A stretch of DNA of 34,360 nucleotides. Origin: Chitinophagaceae bacterium. Its GTDB lineage: Bacteria; Bacteroidota; Bacteroidia; Chitinophagales; Chitinophagaceae. Made by a program: the position numbers and the translations under genes. The notes below the pieces were generated by a model. The model had not been told where the DNA came from. It saw only the letters and a program-made list of their open reading frames with translations, and made no database searches. Position 1 is the stretch's first letter; each line of letters opens with the position of its first letter. Of the stretch, positions 1 to 8,394 are shown piece after piece. The stretch spans positions 1-34,360 of the forward strand of contig VFKL01000002.1 of assembly GCA_009885535.1 (NCBI GenBank), in the 5' to 3' direction.

Positions 1-60
1 TAGGTTTAAGAGGTTTCTGAAGTTTGAGAGGTTTTTGAGGTTGGATGTATTTTACGGAAA
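1..60. repeat. 9-nt periodic minisatellite (GAGGTTTnn type)
   Basis: The first 45 bases read as five 9-nt steps of the form GAGGTTTnn with substitutions. The same 9-nt motif recurs at 26706-26768, and in reverse complement at 6869-6940. No gene is visible here. The array may extend beyond the left edge of the window. Confidence 0.6.
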
Positions 61-80
61 ATCAGTTTCTTATTATTTAT

Positions 81-115
81 TTGTTGTTTGTTGTTTGTTG
101 TTTGTTGTTTGTTGT
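81..115. repeat. heptanucleotide tandem repeat (TTGTTGT)5
   Basis: Five perfect copies of TTGTTGT lie immediately downstream of the stop codon of the minus-strand transporter gene. Such a short perfect array is prone to slippage and may vary in length between strains. No promoter or coding role is visible. Confidence 0.85.
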
Positions 116-140
116 TGGAACACTCTGCTATCCAGCATCT

Positions 141-1601
141 TTATTTCACCATCATAATCATTGGTTGTAAAAAATAGCAGAATAACGTAATCAAAATGAT
201 ACAGATAATATTCAAAACAAACCCGGTTTTTATCATGTCTTTAATGTGAATATGTCCACTGGCAAATACAATGGCATTGGGAGGTGTACCCATCGGAAGC
301 ATGCTGGCACAACTGGCACCTAAGGTCATGGGGATACCGAGTAATAAAGGATCCATATGCAACGAAATCGCAACTGAAGAAATAACAGGTGCCATAACAA
401 TTACCTGAGCTACATTACTCATTACTTCACTTAAAAAAACAGAAGCTGTGGTAACAATTAAAATCATAAAAAAAGTGTTACCCGTAGAATACGATGCTAA
501 AAAAACGCCGAATTGATCCATCAGCTTTGCATCTTCCAAAGCCTTTGCCATTGCAATTCCACCGCCAAATAACAACAAAATACCCCAAGCCATTTTTGTG
601 GTATCCGACCATTCTAACAAGGGGATTTTTTTATCGTCAACCTTTACACCCGAAGGAATAATAAATAAAATAATTGCAGCACTCATCGCAATAATGGTAT
701 CATCCAATACTACAATTTGTTGGATATTATTGATCACATCTTTTAGAATCCAAGCCAGCACGGTTAATGAAAAAACAATGGTTGTTCTAATTTCAGGCGT
801 TGATAATTTACCCATTTTTTTTATCTCTTCGCCAATAAACAACTTACCTGCTTCATTGTGTTTGATGTGATTGGGATAAAGCCATTTTACCATCACCCAA
901 TACAACATCAGTAGAAGCGCTATGGTAAGCGGAGTGAACACCAGCATCCAATCGGTAAATCCGATATTGTAATTAAATTTATCGGAGATATAATTTACAT
1001 AAGCAACATTTGGAGGCGTCCCAATTATTGTACCCAACGCAAAATTTGACGCATAGGCGATGGACAACATCAATACCAATGAAAAGTTTTTCATGTTTTT
1101 TTCCGACTGTTGATTTGTACCCACCACATGAATAACAGACATGGCTATTGGAAACATCATCATAGTTGTTGCTGTGTTGCTCAACCACATGCTTAGAAAA
1201 CCGGTTGCCAAAATAAAACCCAATATTATTCGGTTGCCATTTGTGCCTGTAAGCTTTATGATTCCGAGTGCAACTCGTTTGTGTAAGTTCCATTTTTCGA
1301 TGGCAATACTCAGAAAAAAACCACCCATAAAAAGATAAATGATAGAATCGGAATATGATTTGGTCACTTCTTTTATGGTGGAAATATTAAATAAAGGAAA
1401 AGCAACAATAGGAACTAATGCTACAACTGGAAGCGGCATGGCATCTAAAACCCACCAACTAATCATCAATACAGAAATGGCTAAAACCAAGTTTGGCTTT
1501 GATGCTAATGAAAAAGGATTCAGAAAAAAAAGTAGTAAAAAAAATAGAATTCCGGTGATTAATGCAAGATTTCTTTTGTTGTATTCAAACCATTTTTTCA
1601 T
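141..1601 (-). CDS. DASS/SLC13-family sodium:anion symporter
   Basis: This 486-residue inner-membrane protein has about a dozen hydrophobic segments and the hallmark repeats of the divalent anion:Na+ symporter (SLC13, INDY-like) family. The first SNT motif is at residues 141-143 and its symmetry mate SNV at 395-397. Each half also carries a GTPPN loop (194-198 and 438-442). These paired motifs form the substrate and sodium sites in the family, which imports dicarboxylates such as succinate, or citrate or sulfate. The length matches the bacterial family. The exact substrate cannot be read from the sequence. The ATG at 1601 directly precedes a short basic N-terminus and the first membrane helix. 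The gene stands alone on the minus strand, with a heptanucleotide array just past its stop. Confidence 0.93.
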   Translation of the reverse strand: MKKWFEYNKRNLALITGILFFLLLFFLNPFSLASKPNLVLAISVLMISWWVLDAMPLPVVALVPIVAFPLFNISTIKEVTKSYSDSIIYLFMGGFFLSIAIEKWNLHKRVALGIIKLTGTNGNRIILGFILATGFLSMWLSNTATTMMMFPIAMSVIHVVGTNQQSEKNMKNFSLVLMLSIAYASNFALGTIIGTPPNVAYVNYISDKFNYNIGFTDWMLVFTPLTIALLLMLYWVMVKWLYPNHIKHNEAGKLFIGEEIKKMGKLSTPEIRTTIVFSLTVLAWILKDVINNIQQIVVLDDTIIAMSAAIILFIIPSGVKVDDKKIPLLEWSDTTKMAWGILLLFGGGIAMAKALEDAKLMDQFGVFLASYSTGNTFFMILIVTTASVFLSEVMSNVAQVIVMAPVISSVAISLHMDPLLLGIPMTLGASCASMLPMGTPPNAIVFASGHIHIKDMIKTGFVLNIICIILITLFCYFLQPMIMMVK

Positions 1602-2148
1602 ACGCTTTATTAAAAGAACTAAAGTAATTAAAAAAAGAAGAAGATGCCATATTTAAAGTACAGATATAATTGTTTGGCGTTAACACGAAAATCCTTAAAA
1701 ACAGAAGTATAAAGTTTATGGTGAAGAAATAATTTTTTTAGACTTGTTTCCATTGCAAAATGGAATTTCACAATTCCCAAAAGTAGATTTATGTATTTTT
1801 ATTTCAAAACAATAAAACGTTTATTGTTTTGGATAATGAACGTAAATTATATATATTTATAGTTACCAACTGCTAGTTCTTTATAGATTTTTTGTGAAAT
1901 AGAATTTTGAATAACGTTTTTTGAAGTTATTTAAAACATAAAAAAAGAAATGATTTTATACCAAATTGAATTATAAATTAGTCCATAATTTTCTAGTATA
2001 ATGCCGATGTGGTAGGTGTTTGGGACAATATCATTCGACCATTACAGATATCCAATCGGTATTGGATGGATTTTGCGAAAAATAACATCCCAATATTGAA
2101 AATATTATCTAAAAATAATTAGTTCTTAAACCCAAAATCATAACACTT
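1602..2148. other. 547-bp AT-rich gap between divergent genes
   Basis: This stretch separates the divergent transporter and subtilase genes and should hold both promoters. It is very AT-rich and has no intact gene. The only protein-like stretch is a short stop-bounded reading frame at 1997-2122, listed separately. I found no convincing pair of -33 and -7 boxes for either gene. Confidence 0.5.
1997..2122 (+). pseudogene. possible 41-codon gene remnant
   Basis: A frame preceded by an in-frame TAG (1994-1996) runs 41 codons to TAG at 2120-2122. It begins YNADVVGVWDNIIRPLQ and continues with NRYWMDFAKNN. The mix of W, D, R, P and M residues looks like real protein rather than translated AT-rich DNA, but there is no start codon before residue 24. 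It may be the 3' tail of a deleted gene. The family is not recognised, and chance cannot be excluded at this length. Confidence 0.25.
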
Positions 2149-5100
2149 ATGAATCGTCTAAAATTATGCTGTTGTTTATTTTTATTGCATTTAATTATTA
2201 ATCATCAAGGGTTTTCACAATCAAAAGTTTGGGTTACCATACAAAATGTAGACCATGTACCTTATCAATCTACAAACAGACAATTAATCTCCAATGATTC
2301 TGTTTTCAATGTATATATCAATTCGCTAAATATTTTTTCATGTACGCAAGCATTGCCGTCTTCAAGAAATAAAATGCTACAAAAGGTTTATGAATTGACT
2401 TCAAGTTCAAGCCAGAATGAACTTGAGCAAACGCTTACCAATTATGTGCGTGCAGTTTCGGGAGTTTACCCAGCGCCAATCTATGATACATTGCATACGC
2501 CAAACGATTATACACTTGTTGCAGGAATCAACAATTATGCGCTTAATCTTATCAATGCGCAAACTGCTTGGGATATCACACTAGGTGATTCCAATGTAGT
2601 TATAGCAATTACCGACCAATCATACAGTCCAAATCATTCCGAATTAGTGGGCAAATATGCTTATATCAATGCGGGCACATCTACACCAACACATGGAACT
2701 GCAGTTGCTATATTAGCAGCTGGAAATACAAACAACAATAATGGCTTAAGTTCTATTGGATACAAGTGCAAACTTGGGTTATACTTAATGAGTTACAATG
2801 AGATTTTAAATGCTGCTTATGCCGGGGCAAAAGTCATCAACATCAGTTGGACTTCAGGTTGCTTTTATAACCTTTATGCCGAACAAGTCATTAATGAAGC
2901 ATACGGCGTTGGCGCTTTTTTGGTTGCAGCTGCAGGAAATGGAACAACATGTTCAAACCCAGCAGCATATGTTTATCCTGCTGCATTTGATAACGTTTTT
3001 TCTGTTACAAGTATTGGTCCATTAGATAATCACATGAAGATCTTAAATGACCCTACATCTACACATCAACACAATGATAAGGTAGACTTAAGTGCTCCTG
3101 GTTACGATGTAGCCATAAACCCAGCTGAAAATTGGTACCTTAATAGTTCAGGTACAAGTTTTGCATCACCCATAGTGAGCGGCACAGTCGGTTTGATGCT
3201 GAGTGTTAACCCCTGTTTAAGTCGGAAAGATATTGATACCATTTTAAAAATCTCTTCAGTAAATATTGATTCATTAAACCCAACTTACATTGGATTAATT
3301 GGTAAAGGGCGTTTGAATGCGCAAGCTGCGGTTCAATTGTCATCAGGATGGGCAAGTCAGCCAATGAGTGTAACATCTCAACCTATTGGTGTTTCTATTT
3401 CTGTGGGTGGGAATGCGCAGTTTTCAGTTTCTTCAACCAGCTCATTCCCTATATATCAATGGCAAATAGACTCAAGCGGAATCTTTGTAAACTTGATAAA
3501 TAACAATGATTATAGCGGCGTAAACACTTCAATTTTAACGGTTAGCAATGCCCCTGCAGCTTTTAATAATACACAATATCGTTGTATCATGACATCGGGT
3601 TACTGCCAAGCAATAAGTAATGCGGCAACATTGGTTGTAAGTAGTGGCATATTGCCACAAGATGCAGGTATTATTCATGGGGATACCTTGGTGTGTTTTG
3701 GAGATACGGTGCAGATTGCAATCAACCCAGTAAATTTTGCAACAGGATATAATTGGACAATCAATGGCAATGCGAATATTATTAGTGGAACAAATAACAA
3801 TTCAATTACCATTCAGATATTTGATAATATAGTTGGTGTAAGCGTTACGCCTTATAATTCTTTTGGTTCTTCAAACAGCTCATCAATAAGTATAGCGACA
3901 ATTCCTTTACCAACAGGCTTTTTATCTGGCAATCCCAGTGTTTGTCCGGGTAATGCGGCTACATTAACAATGAATGTTACAGGTCAAGGACCATGGTTTG
4001 GCACTATCAATGATTCAATATCATTTTCTGGCACATCCAATCCTTTTCAAATAATTGTTTATCCCGATTCAACAACAGTTTATAATTTACAAGAACTATA
4101 CACATTGGATGGATGTAATGCATATCCTGATTATTTATCAAGCTCTGCATCAGTAACGGTTTTACCATATAATAGAGATACGATTCATACAACGATTTGT
4201 ACAAGTCAACTACCTTTTCAATGGAACGGGATTAACTTTACAAACACGGGATATTATTCTGACACCATCAGCAATTCGGTGGGATGCGATTCAATAATCA
4301 CACTACATCTTACAGTTATAAATGGCAATCCTCCAGCAGCACCATTAACCATAACGCAATCACTTGTTAACAATACTTGCTTTGGCAGAATTTATCGTTA
4401 TACAGCATCAATAACCATTAATGCTCAAGGGTATAAATGGATCATTCCTACTTCTTGTGGAGGTATTTCTCCTGTTGTTGTAGATTCAGGTGATATAAAT
4501 GTTTCGAGGACTATTCGATTAAAATATTTTAGCAATAATGCAGCTTTCAATACAGATAGCATAAAAGTTAGTGCATATAATACATGCGGATTTAGTCCGT
4601 ACAAAAGTGCCGTATTAATCAACACCTTATTGAGTGTTCCGTTGCCTCCAACAAGTATCATCGCAACACCTTTAATCACCAATGTTTGTGGAGAAAGAAA
4701 ATATAGGTACACTGCGCCTAATTTACCAGCAGGCACTGCTAATATTGCAGCAGCAACAGGATATTTATGGTCATTTACAAGTCCAACCCCATTATTAGCC
4801 CAATTGGATTCTGGAACGTTTACTTCTCAAATAATCGTAGTTAAATATGTAAGCAACAATGCCGCACAAATTGGAGATAGCATTAATTTGAGGTATACTT
4901 CAGCATGTGGCAATAGCGAAAAAAAATCGTTGAAAATAAATCTCACCGCTTTAAATGTGCCTGTTGCACCAACTTCAATAACAATAACCCCATTAAGCAC
5001 AAATATTTGCGGACAGAGAAAATATAGATGTACTATGCCTTTAATGCCGAATGCAACAACTACAAGTGGAGCTGCTACAGGATATTTATGGACATTTACA

Positions 5101-6504
5101 GGAAATGTGGCAACATATGGTGTAATTGATTCAGGAAGTTTGACATCGAGAATTATGGTGTTGAAATATATCTCCAACAACGCAACTTTTGTTGGAGATA
5201 GTTTAAAAGCTCAATACAGCAGTGGTTGTGGGCTTAGCAATTTTATAGCAATTAAATTTTCTGTGCCTAAAATTAATCCTCCTTTGGCGCCAACATCAAT
5301 TACAATAACGCCTTTAAGTACTGGAATATGTGGCGCTAAAATTTACAGGTACACTATGCCGTTAGTTCCTGTTGGTACAATAAATAATGCTGCTGCAACA
5401 GGATATGCTTGGGAATTTGTTGGCATACTTTCCTCAACCGCTACAATTGATTCAGGAACATTAAACAGTAGAATTATTAGAATGAAGTTTGTAAATAATA
5501 ATGCCGCTACCATTGGAGATAGCGTGAGGGCATATTATTTATCGTCTTGTGGAAATGGCAGTATCAAATCTACCAAACTCAACAACGCCAACTTAACTGC
5601 ACCAGCGATGCCAGCGAGTATAGGTATCAGTTTGGTGAGTGATGTATGCGGCAGTAGAATATATAGATACAGTGCTCCTGTGCTTCCTAGTTCAACAGCA
5701 ACGGCAATGGCAGCAACAGGGTATCAATGGTTTTTACCAACAGGTTCTGCAGTAGCCACATCAGCATCCTTGGATTCGGGCGTTTTAATCGGAGCGAATG
5801 CTAGATTTATCAAATTGAAATTCACCAACAATGGAGCAGCTGGCAATACAGACAGTATAAGATTAAGATATACTTCGGGATGTGGAAATAGCGCAACTAA
5901 AGCACAGAAATTGTCGAATGTAGCAATAACAACATTGGCATCACCAACAACATTAACGGGTATGACAAGTATTTGTTCCATTGTAGGAACAGCAACGGCC
6001 ACGAGATATACTGTTTCAACTTTAAGTGGGGCAATAAGTTATTTATGGACCTTACCTGCTGGGGCTTTATTAGACAGTGGAAGCAATGGATTAAAAATTA
6101 AAGTTCGGTTTATAACTGCTGGGGCAAATGACAGCATCTATGTACAAGGTGTTGGCGCAAATGGATGTGCAGGCGCGAAGAAAGTGCTAAAATTGGTAAC
6201 AACAAATTGCATCACATTTCCAACATCAAAATTGGCAAATTCGTTTGAGGAAAAAGGAAAAACTCTTTACGCGATTATTTATCCAAATCCAACAATGAGC
6301 ACATTTAATCTATTGGTAAAATCTTCAAAACAATCTAAAACTGTAAAGGCAAGAATCATAGATTCACAAGGAAGACGAATTAAAACTTTAAGCTTCAACT
6401 CCAATGAAATTGTTTCTTTTGGAAATGAATTACGATCTGGATTGTATTTGGTGGAAGTGATAGATGGTGATAATGTAAAAATGCTTAAGGTGGTGAAGTA
6501 TTAG
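2149..6504 (+). CDS. secreted subtilisin-like (S8) peptidase with Ig-like repeats and T9SS sorting domain
   Basis: This 1,451-residue modular secreted protein starts with a signal peptide (about residues 1-24) and a propeptide-like region. The S8 domain follows at about 125-398, with Asp156 (ITDQS), His182 (THGT), the oxyanion Asn264 (AAGNG) and Ser337 (GTSFASP). An Ig-like domain (about 405-498) and a PKD-like domain (about 500-590) follow. There is then a segment containing CDSIITLHLTV, common in Bacteroidota adhesins. Six related repeats of about 90-105 residues follow (about 728-1355), sharing a Cys-x-x-(K/I)YRYT start, ATGYxW, DSGxL, NNAAxxxDSI and CGN. The last ~80 residues (YPNPTMSTF through LYLVEV to MLKVVKY) form a type IX secretion sorting domain, so the mature enzyme is probably exported by the T9SS and surface-attached or released. 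Its substrate is unknown. No operon partner is visible. Confidence 0.92.
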   Translation: MNRLKLCCCLFLLHLIINHQGFSQSKVWVTIQNVDHVPYQSTNRQLISNDSVFNVYINSLNIFSCTQALPSSRNKMLQKVYELTSSSSQNELEQTLTNYVRAVSGVYPAPIYDTLHTPNDYTLVAGINNYALNLINAQTAWDITLGDSNVVIAITDQSYSPNHSELVGKYAYINAGTSTPTHGTAVAILAAGNTNNNNGLSSIGYKCKLGLYLMSYNEILNAAYAGAKVINISWTSGCFYNLYAEQVINEAYGVGAFLVAAAGNGTTCSNPAAYVYPAAFDNVFSVTSIGPLDNHMKILNDPTSTHQHNDKVDLSAPGYDVAINPAENWYLNSSGTSFASPIVSGTVGLMLSVNPCLSRKDIDTILKISSVNIDSLNPTYIGLIGKGRLNAQAAVQLSSGWASQPMSVTSQPIGVSISVGGNAQFSVSSTSSFPIYQWQIDSSGIFVNLINNNDYSGVNTSILTVSNAPAAFNNTQYRCIMTSGYCQAISNAATLVVSSGILPQDAGIIHGDTLVCFGDTVQIAINPVNFATGYNWTINGNANIISGTNNNSITIQIFDNIVGVSVTPYNSFGSSNSSSISIATIPLPTGFLSGNPSVCPGNAATLTMNVTGQGPWFGTINDSISFSGTSNPFQIIVYPDSTTVYNLQELYTLDGCNAYPDYLSSSASVTVLPYNRDTIHTTICTSQLPFQWNGINFTNTGYYSDTISNSVGCDSIITLHLTVINGNPPAAPLTITQSLVNNTCFGRIYRYTASITINAQGYKWIIPTSCGGISPVVVDSGDINVSRTIRLKYFSNNAAFNTDSIKVSAYNTCGFSPYKSAVLINTLLSVPLPPTSIIATPLITNVCGERKYRYTAPNLPAGTANIAAATGYLWSFTSPTPLLAQLDSGTFTSQIIVVKYVSNNAAQIGDSINLRYTSACGNSEKKSLKINLTALNVPVAPTSITITPLSTNICGQRKYRCTMPLMPNATTTSGAATGYLWTFTGNVATYGVIDSGSLTSRIMVLKYISNNATFVGDSLKAQYSSGCGLSNFIAIKFSVPKINPPLAPTSITITPLSTGICGAKIYRYTMPLVPVGTINNAAATGYAWEFVGILSSTATIDSGTLNSRIIRMKFVNNNAATIGDSVRAYYLSSCGNGSIKSTKLNNANLTAPAMPASIGISLVSDVCGSRIYRYSAPVLPSSTATAMAATGYQWFLPTGSAVATSASLDSGVLIGANARFIKLKFTNNGAAGNTDSIRLRYTSGCGNSATKAQKLSNVAITTLASPTTLTGMTSICSIVGTATATRYTVSTLSGAISYLWTLPAGALLDSGSNGLKIKVRFITAGANDSIYVQGVGANGCAGAKKVLKLVTTNCITFPTSKLANSFEEKGKTLYAIIYPNPTMSTFNLLVKSSKQSKTVKARIIDSQGRRIKTLSFNSNEIVSFGNELRSGLYLVEVIDGDNVKMLKVVKY

Positions 6505-6582
6505 AATTTGGTAAATAACAAATAAGGAAATGGACGCACTTTGATGATTGGTGATAACACCAACATCGGCGACCGAAACCAC

Positions 6583-6830
6583 CAACCTTTTGAACATTTT
6601 TTGTTTCGCGCAAAGCTCGCAAAGGAGCAAAGGCACGAAGTTTCTTGGCACAAAGTTTTTATTAAAAATGCTACTAATTGGAAAATACCTCCAACCTTTT
6701 GAACGTATTGAACATTTTGAACATTTTTTGTTTCGCGCAAAGCTCGCAAAGGAGCAAAGACACTGAGGTTTTTTGACACTAAAACAAAGGTTTTTATAAA
6801 AAAATGCTACTAATTGGAAAATACTTCCAA
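6583..6830. repeat. two tandem copies of a ~120-bp intergenic repeat with a 17-bp palindrome
   Basis: Each copy runs: CCAACCTTTTGAAC; CATTTTTTGTTTCGCGCAAA; GCTCGCAAAGGAGCAAAG; a variable tail; and then TTGGAAAATACnTCCAA. The closing palindrome lies at 6678-6694 (one mismatch) and 6814-6830 (perfect 6-bp arms TTGGAA/TTCCAA). A related, diverged copy with the same palindrome is at 26840-26920. Confidence 0.75.
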
Positions 6831-6868
6831 CCTTTTGAACGCATTGAACGTATTGAACCTTTTGAACC

Positions 6869-6940
6869 AAACCTCACAAACCTCATATACCTCACAAACC
6901 TCTTAAACCTCTTAAACCTCCCAAACCTCCCAAACCTCTT
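6869..6940. repeat. 9-nt periodic minisatellite (ACCTCnnAA x8)
   Basis: Eight consecutive 9-nt steps of the form ACCTCnnAA can be read, with the two variable bases changing between copies (AC, AT, TT, CC). It is the reverse complement of the arrays at 1-45 and 26706-26768. Directly upstream (about 6830-6867) is a second 9-nt array of the form TTGAACnnA. Confidence 0.75.
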
Positions 6941-7002
6941 TAAAAACCTTTTTAAAAAAACCTAATGCTTTTCTTACCTTTACATCCTTAAAATGAGACT
7001 AG

Positions 7003-8034
7003 ATGAGTGAAACAACAACGATTGCTCCATTAACAGCTAAAGATTTTGCAACAGACCAAGAAGTACGCTGGTGCCCGGGTTGTGGCGATTATTCAATTTT
7101 GGCACAAGTACAAAAAGTAATGCCGACATTAGGTATTCCAAGAGAGAATATTGTAATTGTTTCTGGCATTGGCTGTAGCAGTCGTTTTCCATATTACATG
7201 AATACATACGGCATGCACAGCATTCATGGAAGAGCAACAGCTGTGGCAAGTGGATTGAAAGCTGCTCGCCCCGAATTGAGTGTGTGGATTGTTACAGGCG
7301 ATGGTGATGGATTGAGCATTGGCGGAAATCATACGATACATTTATTGCGTAGAAATTTTGATGTAAACATTTTGTTGTTTAATAATCAGATTTATGGACT
7401 AACCAAAGGGCAATATTCGCCTACTTCAGAAGAAAAGAAAATCACGAAGAGTACACCATTTGGAAGCATCGATCATCCTTTTAATCCATTGGCTTTGGCG
7501 ATGGGTGCAGATGGAAGTTTTATTGCACGTTCTATGGACAGAGATCCTAAACATTTACAAGCAATGTTACTAAGGTCTAATGCGCATAGAGGCACATCAT
7601 TTTTAGAAATCTACCAGAATTGCAACATATTTAATGATGGCGCTTTTGAAGTGTTTACCGAAAAAGGCAGCAAAATGGAGGAAGTTATTTTCTTAGAACA
7701 AGGAAAGCCATTAATTTTTGGAGCAACTCAAAATAAAGGAATAAAATTAGATGGGTTTAAGCCCGTAGTGGTTGAATTGACTGAAGGAGCTTCAACCGAT
7801 GATTTGTGGATACACGATGAAAAAGATTTTTACAAGGCACAGATTTTAGTGCGCATGTTTGACGACCCTACATTACAAGGGCATTTACCTCGTCCGTTTG
7901 GCGTATTTTACGAAACCGAGAGAGCTTGTTACGAAGACATGATGACCATGCAAATTGAAGAGTTAATCATTCAAAAAGGCAAAGGCGATTTGGATAAATT
8001 GTTGAGGGGTAGTGAAACATGGACGATTGAATAA
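7003..8034 (+). CDS. korB: 2-oxoacid:ferredoxin oxidoreductase, beta subunit
   Basis: This cytoplasmic 343-residue thiamine-pyrophosphate subunit oxidatively decarboxylates a 2-oxoacid (2-oxoglutarate or pyruvate type) to the acyl-CoA and reduces ferredoxin. The sequence shows the iron-sulfur ligand motif WCPGCGDY (Cys24, Cys27), a third cysteine in GIGCSSR (Cys58), and the TPP/Mg motif VTGDGDGLSIGGNH (97-110) followed by NNQIYGLTKGQ. These features and the length fit the KorB/OforB group. The partner alpha (or fused gamma-alpha) subunit normally lies directly upstream, but here the neighbour is an unrelated protease across a repeat-filled gap, so the partner must be encoded elsewhere. The choice between 2-oxoglutarate and pyruvate is not settled from sequence. 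A G/C-rich hairpin follows the stop. Confidence 0.92.
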   Translation: MSETTTIAPLTAKDFATDQEVRWCPGCGDYSILAQVQKVMPTLGIPRENIVIVSGIGCSSRFPYYMNTYGMHSIHGRATAVASGLKAARPELSVWIVTGDGDGLSIGGNHTIHLLRRNFDVNILLFNNQIYGLTKGQYSPTSEEKKITKSTPFGSIDHPFNPLALAMGADGSFIARSMDRDPKHLQAMLLRSNAHRGTSFLEIYQNCNIFNDGAFEVFTEKGSKMEEVIFLEQGKPLIFGATQNKGIKLDGFKPVVVELTEGASTDDLWIHDEKDFYKAQILVRMFDDPTLQGHLPRPFGVFYETERACYEDMMTMQIEELIIQKGKGDLDKLLRGSETWTIE

Positions 8035-8047
8035 CGGCCTCCCCTAG

Positions 8048-8064
8048 CCCCTCCGAGGGAGGGG
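8048..8064 (+). terminator. G/C-rich hairpin after korB
   Basis: CCCCTCC, a three-base loop GAG and GGAGGGG form a 7-bp stem 13 bases past the korB stop. The 3' side continues GAATTT rather than a clean T-run, so it may be a weak terminator or a common intergenic hairpin repeat instead. Confidence 0.4.
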
Positions 8065-8129
8065 GAATTTAATGCGAAGAGTTTGTGTTAATTTGTAACA
8101 GTTAGAAATGGCGACGGCTTTTAATAATC

Positions 8130-8215
8130 GCGCCGGTTTCCTAACATTGGCGCCGGTTTCCTAACATTGGCGCCGGTTTCCTAACCGGTGACAAAAAAAG
8201 ATAAGGACTTAGTCC
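8130..8215. repeat. REP-like array, 3 units plus second hairpin
   Basis: Two tandem 20-bp units GCGCCGGTTTCCTAACATTG (8130-8149 and 8150-8169) are followed by a complete palindromic unit GCGCCGGTTTCCTAACCGGTG (8170-8190). Then come A-rich DNA and a second small palindrome GGACTTAGTCC (8205-8215). The CCGGTT/AACCGG arms can form a hairpin. This is the first of six sites of this family in the window, at the left border of the accessory island. Confidence 0.85.
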
Positions 8216-8316
8216 TCTCAAGATAAAATTTATAGACTTTTACCCCACTAATTTTAAATAACGTCATCAGCCCTATCCAACGTTAAACACTCATTTTATT
8301 TTGTAGAAAATCTCTC

Positions 8317-8332
8317 TTTACATTGATGTAAA
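8317..8332. promoter_or_regulatory. 16-bp perfect palindrome upstream of the KilA-N gene
   Basis: TTTACAT-TG-ATGTAAA is a perfect inverted repeat with 7-bp arms, 62 bases before the proposed ATG at 8395. Its size and place suit an operator for a dimeric regulator. The bound protein is unknown. Confidence 0.4.
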
Positions 8333-8394
8333 CCACATTGTTGTGAATTTGGCTTCTGACAATTTTGCTGAAGGAAATTTTTAATTCAGCAAAA

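Larger units (their letters stand above)
6505..7002. other. 498-bp repeat-filled gap
   Basis: Non-coding. It contains a tandemly duplicated block at 6583-6830 and a 9-nt periodic array at 6869-6940, both listed separately. It ends in the AT-rich leader of the oxidoreductase gene. A TACCTTTA sequence at about 6976 is one base from the TAnnTTTG box, but no -33 partner is clear. Short open frames across the repeats encode only low-complexity VQK-type periodic peptides, so I do not call genes. Confidence 0.7.

Noticed and set aside
395-1200. Second SNV motif of the transporter as an unusual substitution
   Set aside because: SNV rather than SNT in the second repeat is common in SLC13 relatives, so it is not notable.
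4425-6002. Several minus-strand frames opposite the subtilase repeats
   Set aside because: They arise from the repeated composition of the plus-strand gene, which has a full domain plan and signal peptide.
6430-6870. Minus-strand open frames across the 6.5-6.9 kb repeats as genes
   Set aside because: They encode periodic VQ-rich peptides caused by the 9-nt repeat and overlap the subtilase tail; no start signal or family supports them.
8130-8190. Tandem ~20-bp repeats as a CRISPR array
   Set aside because: The units abut directly with no unique spacers, there are only three per site, the same cores recur in six separate gaps, and no cas gene is present.
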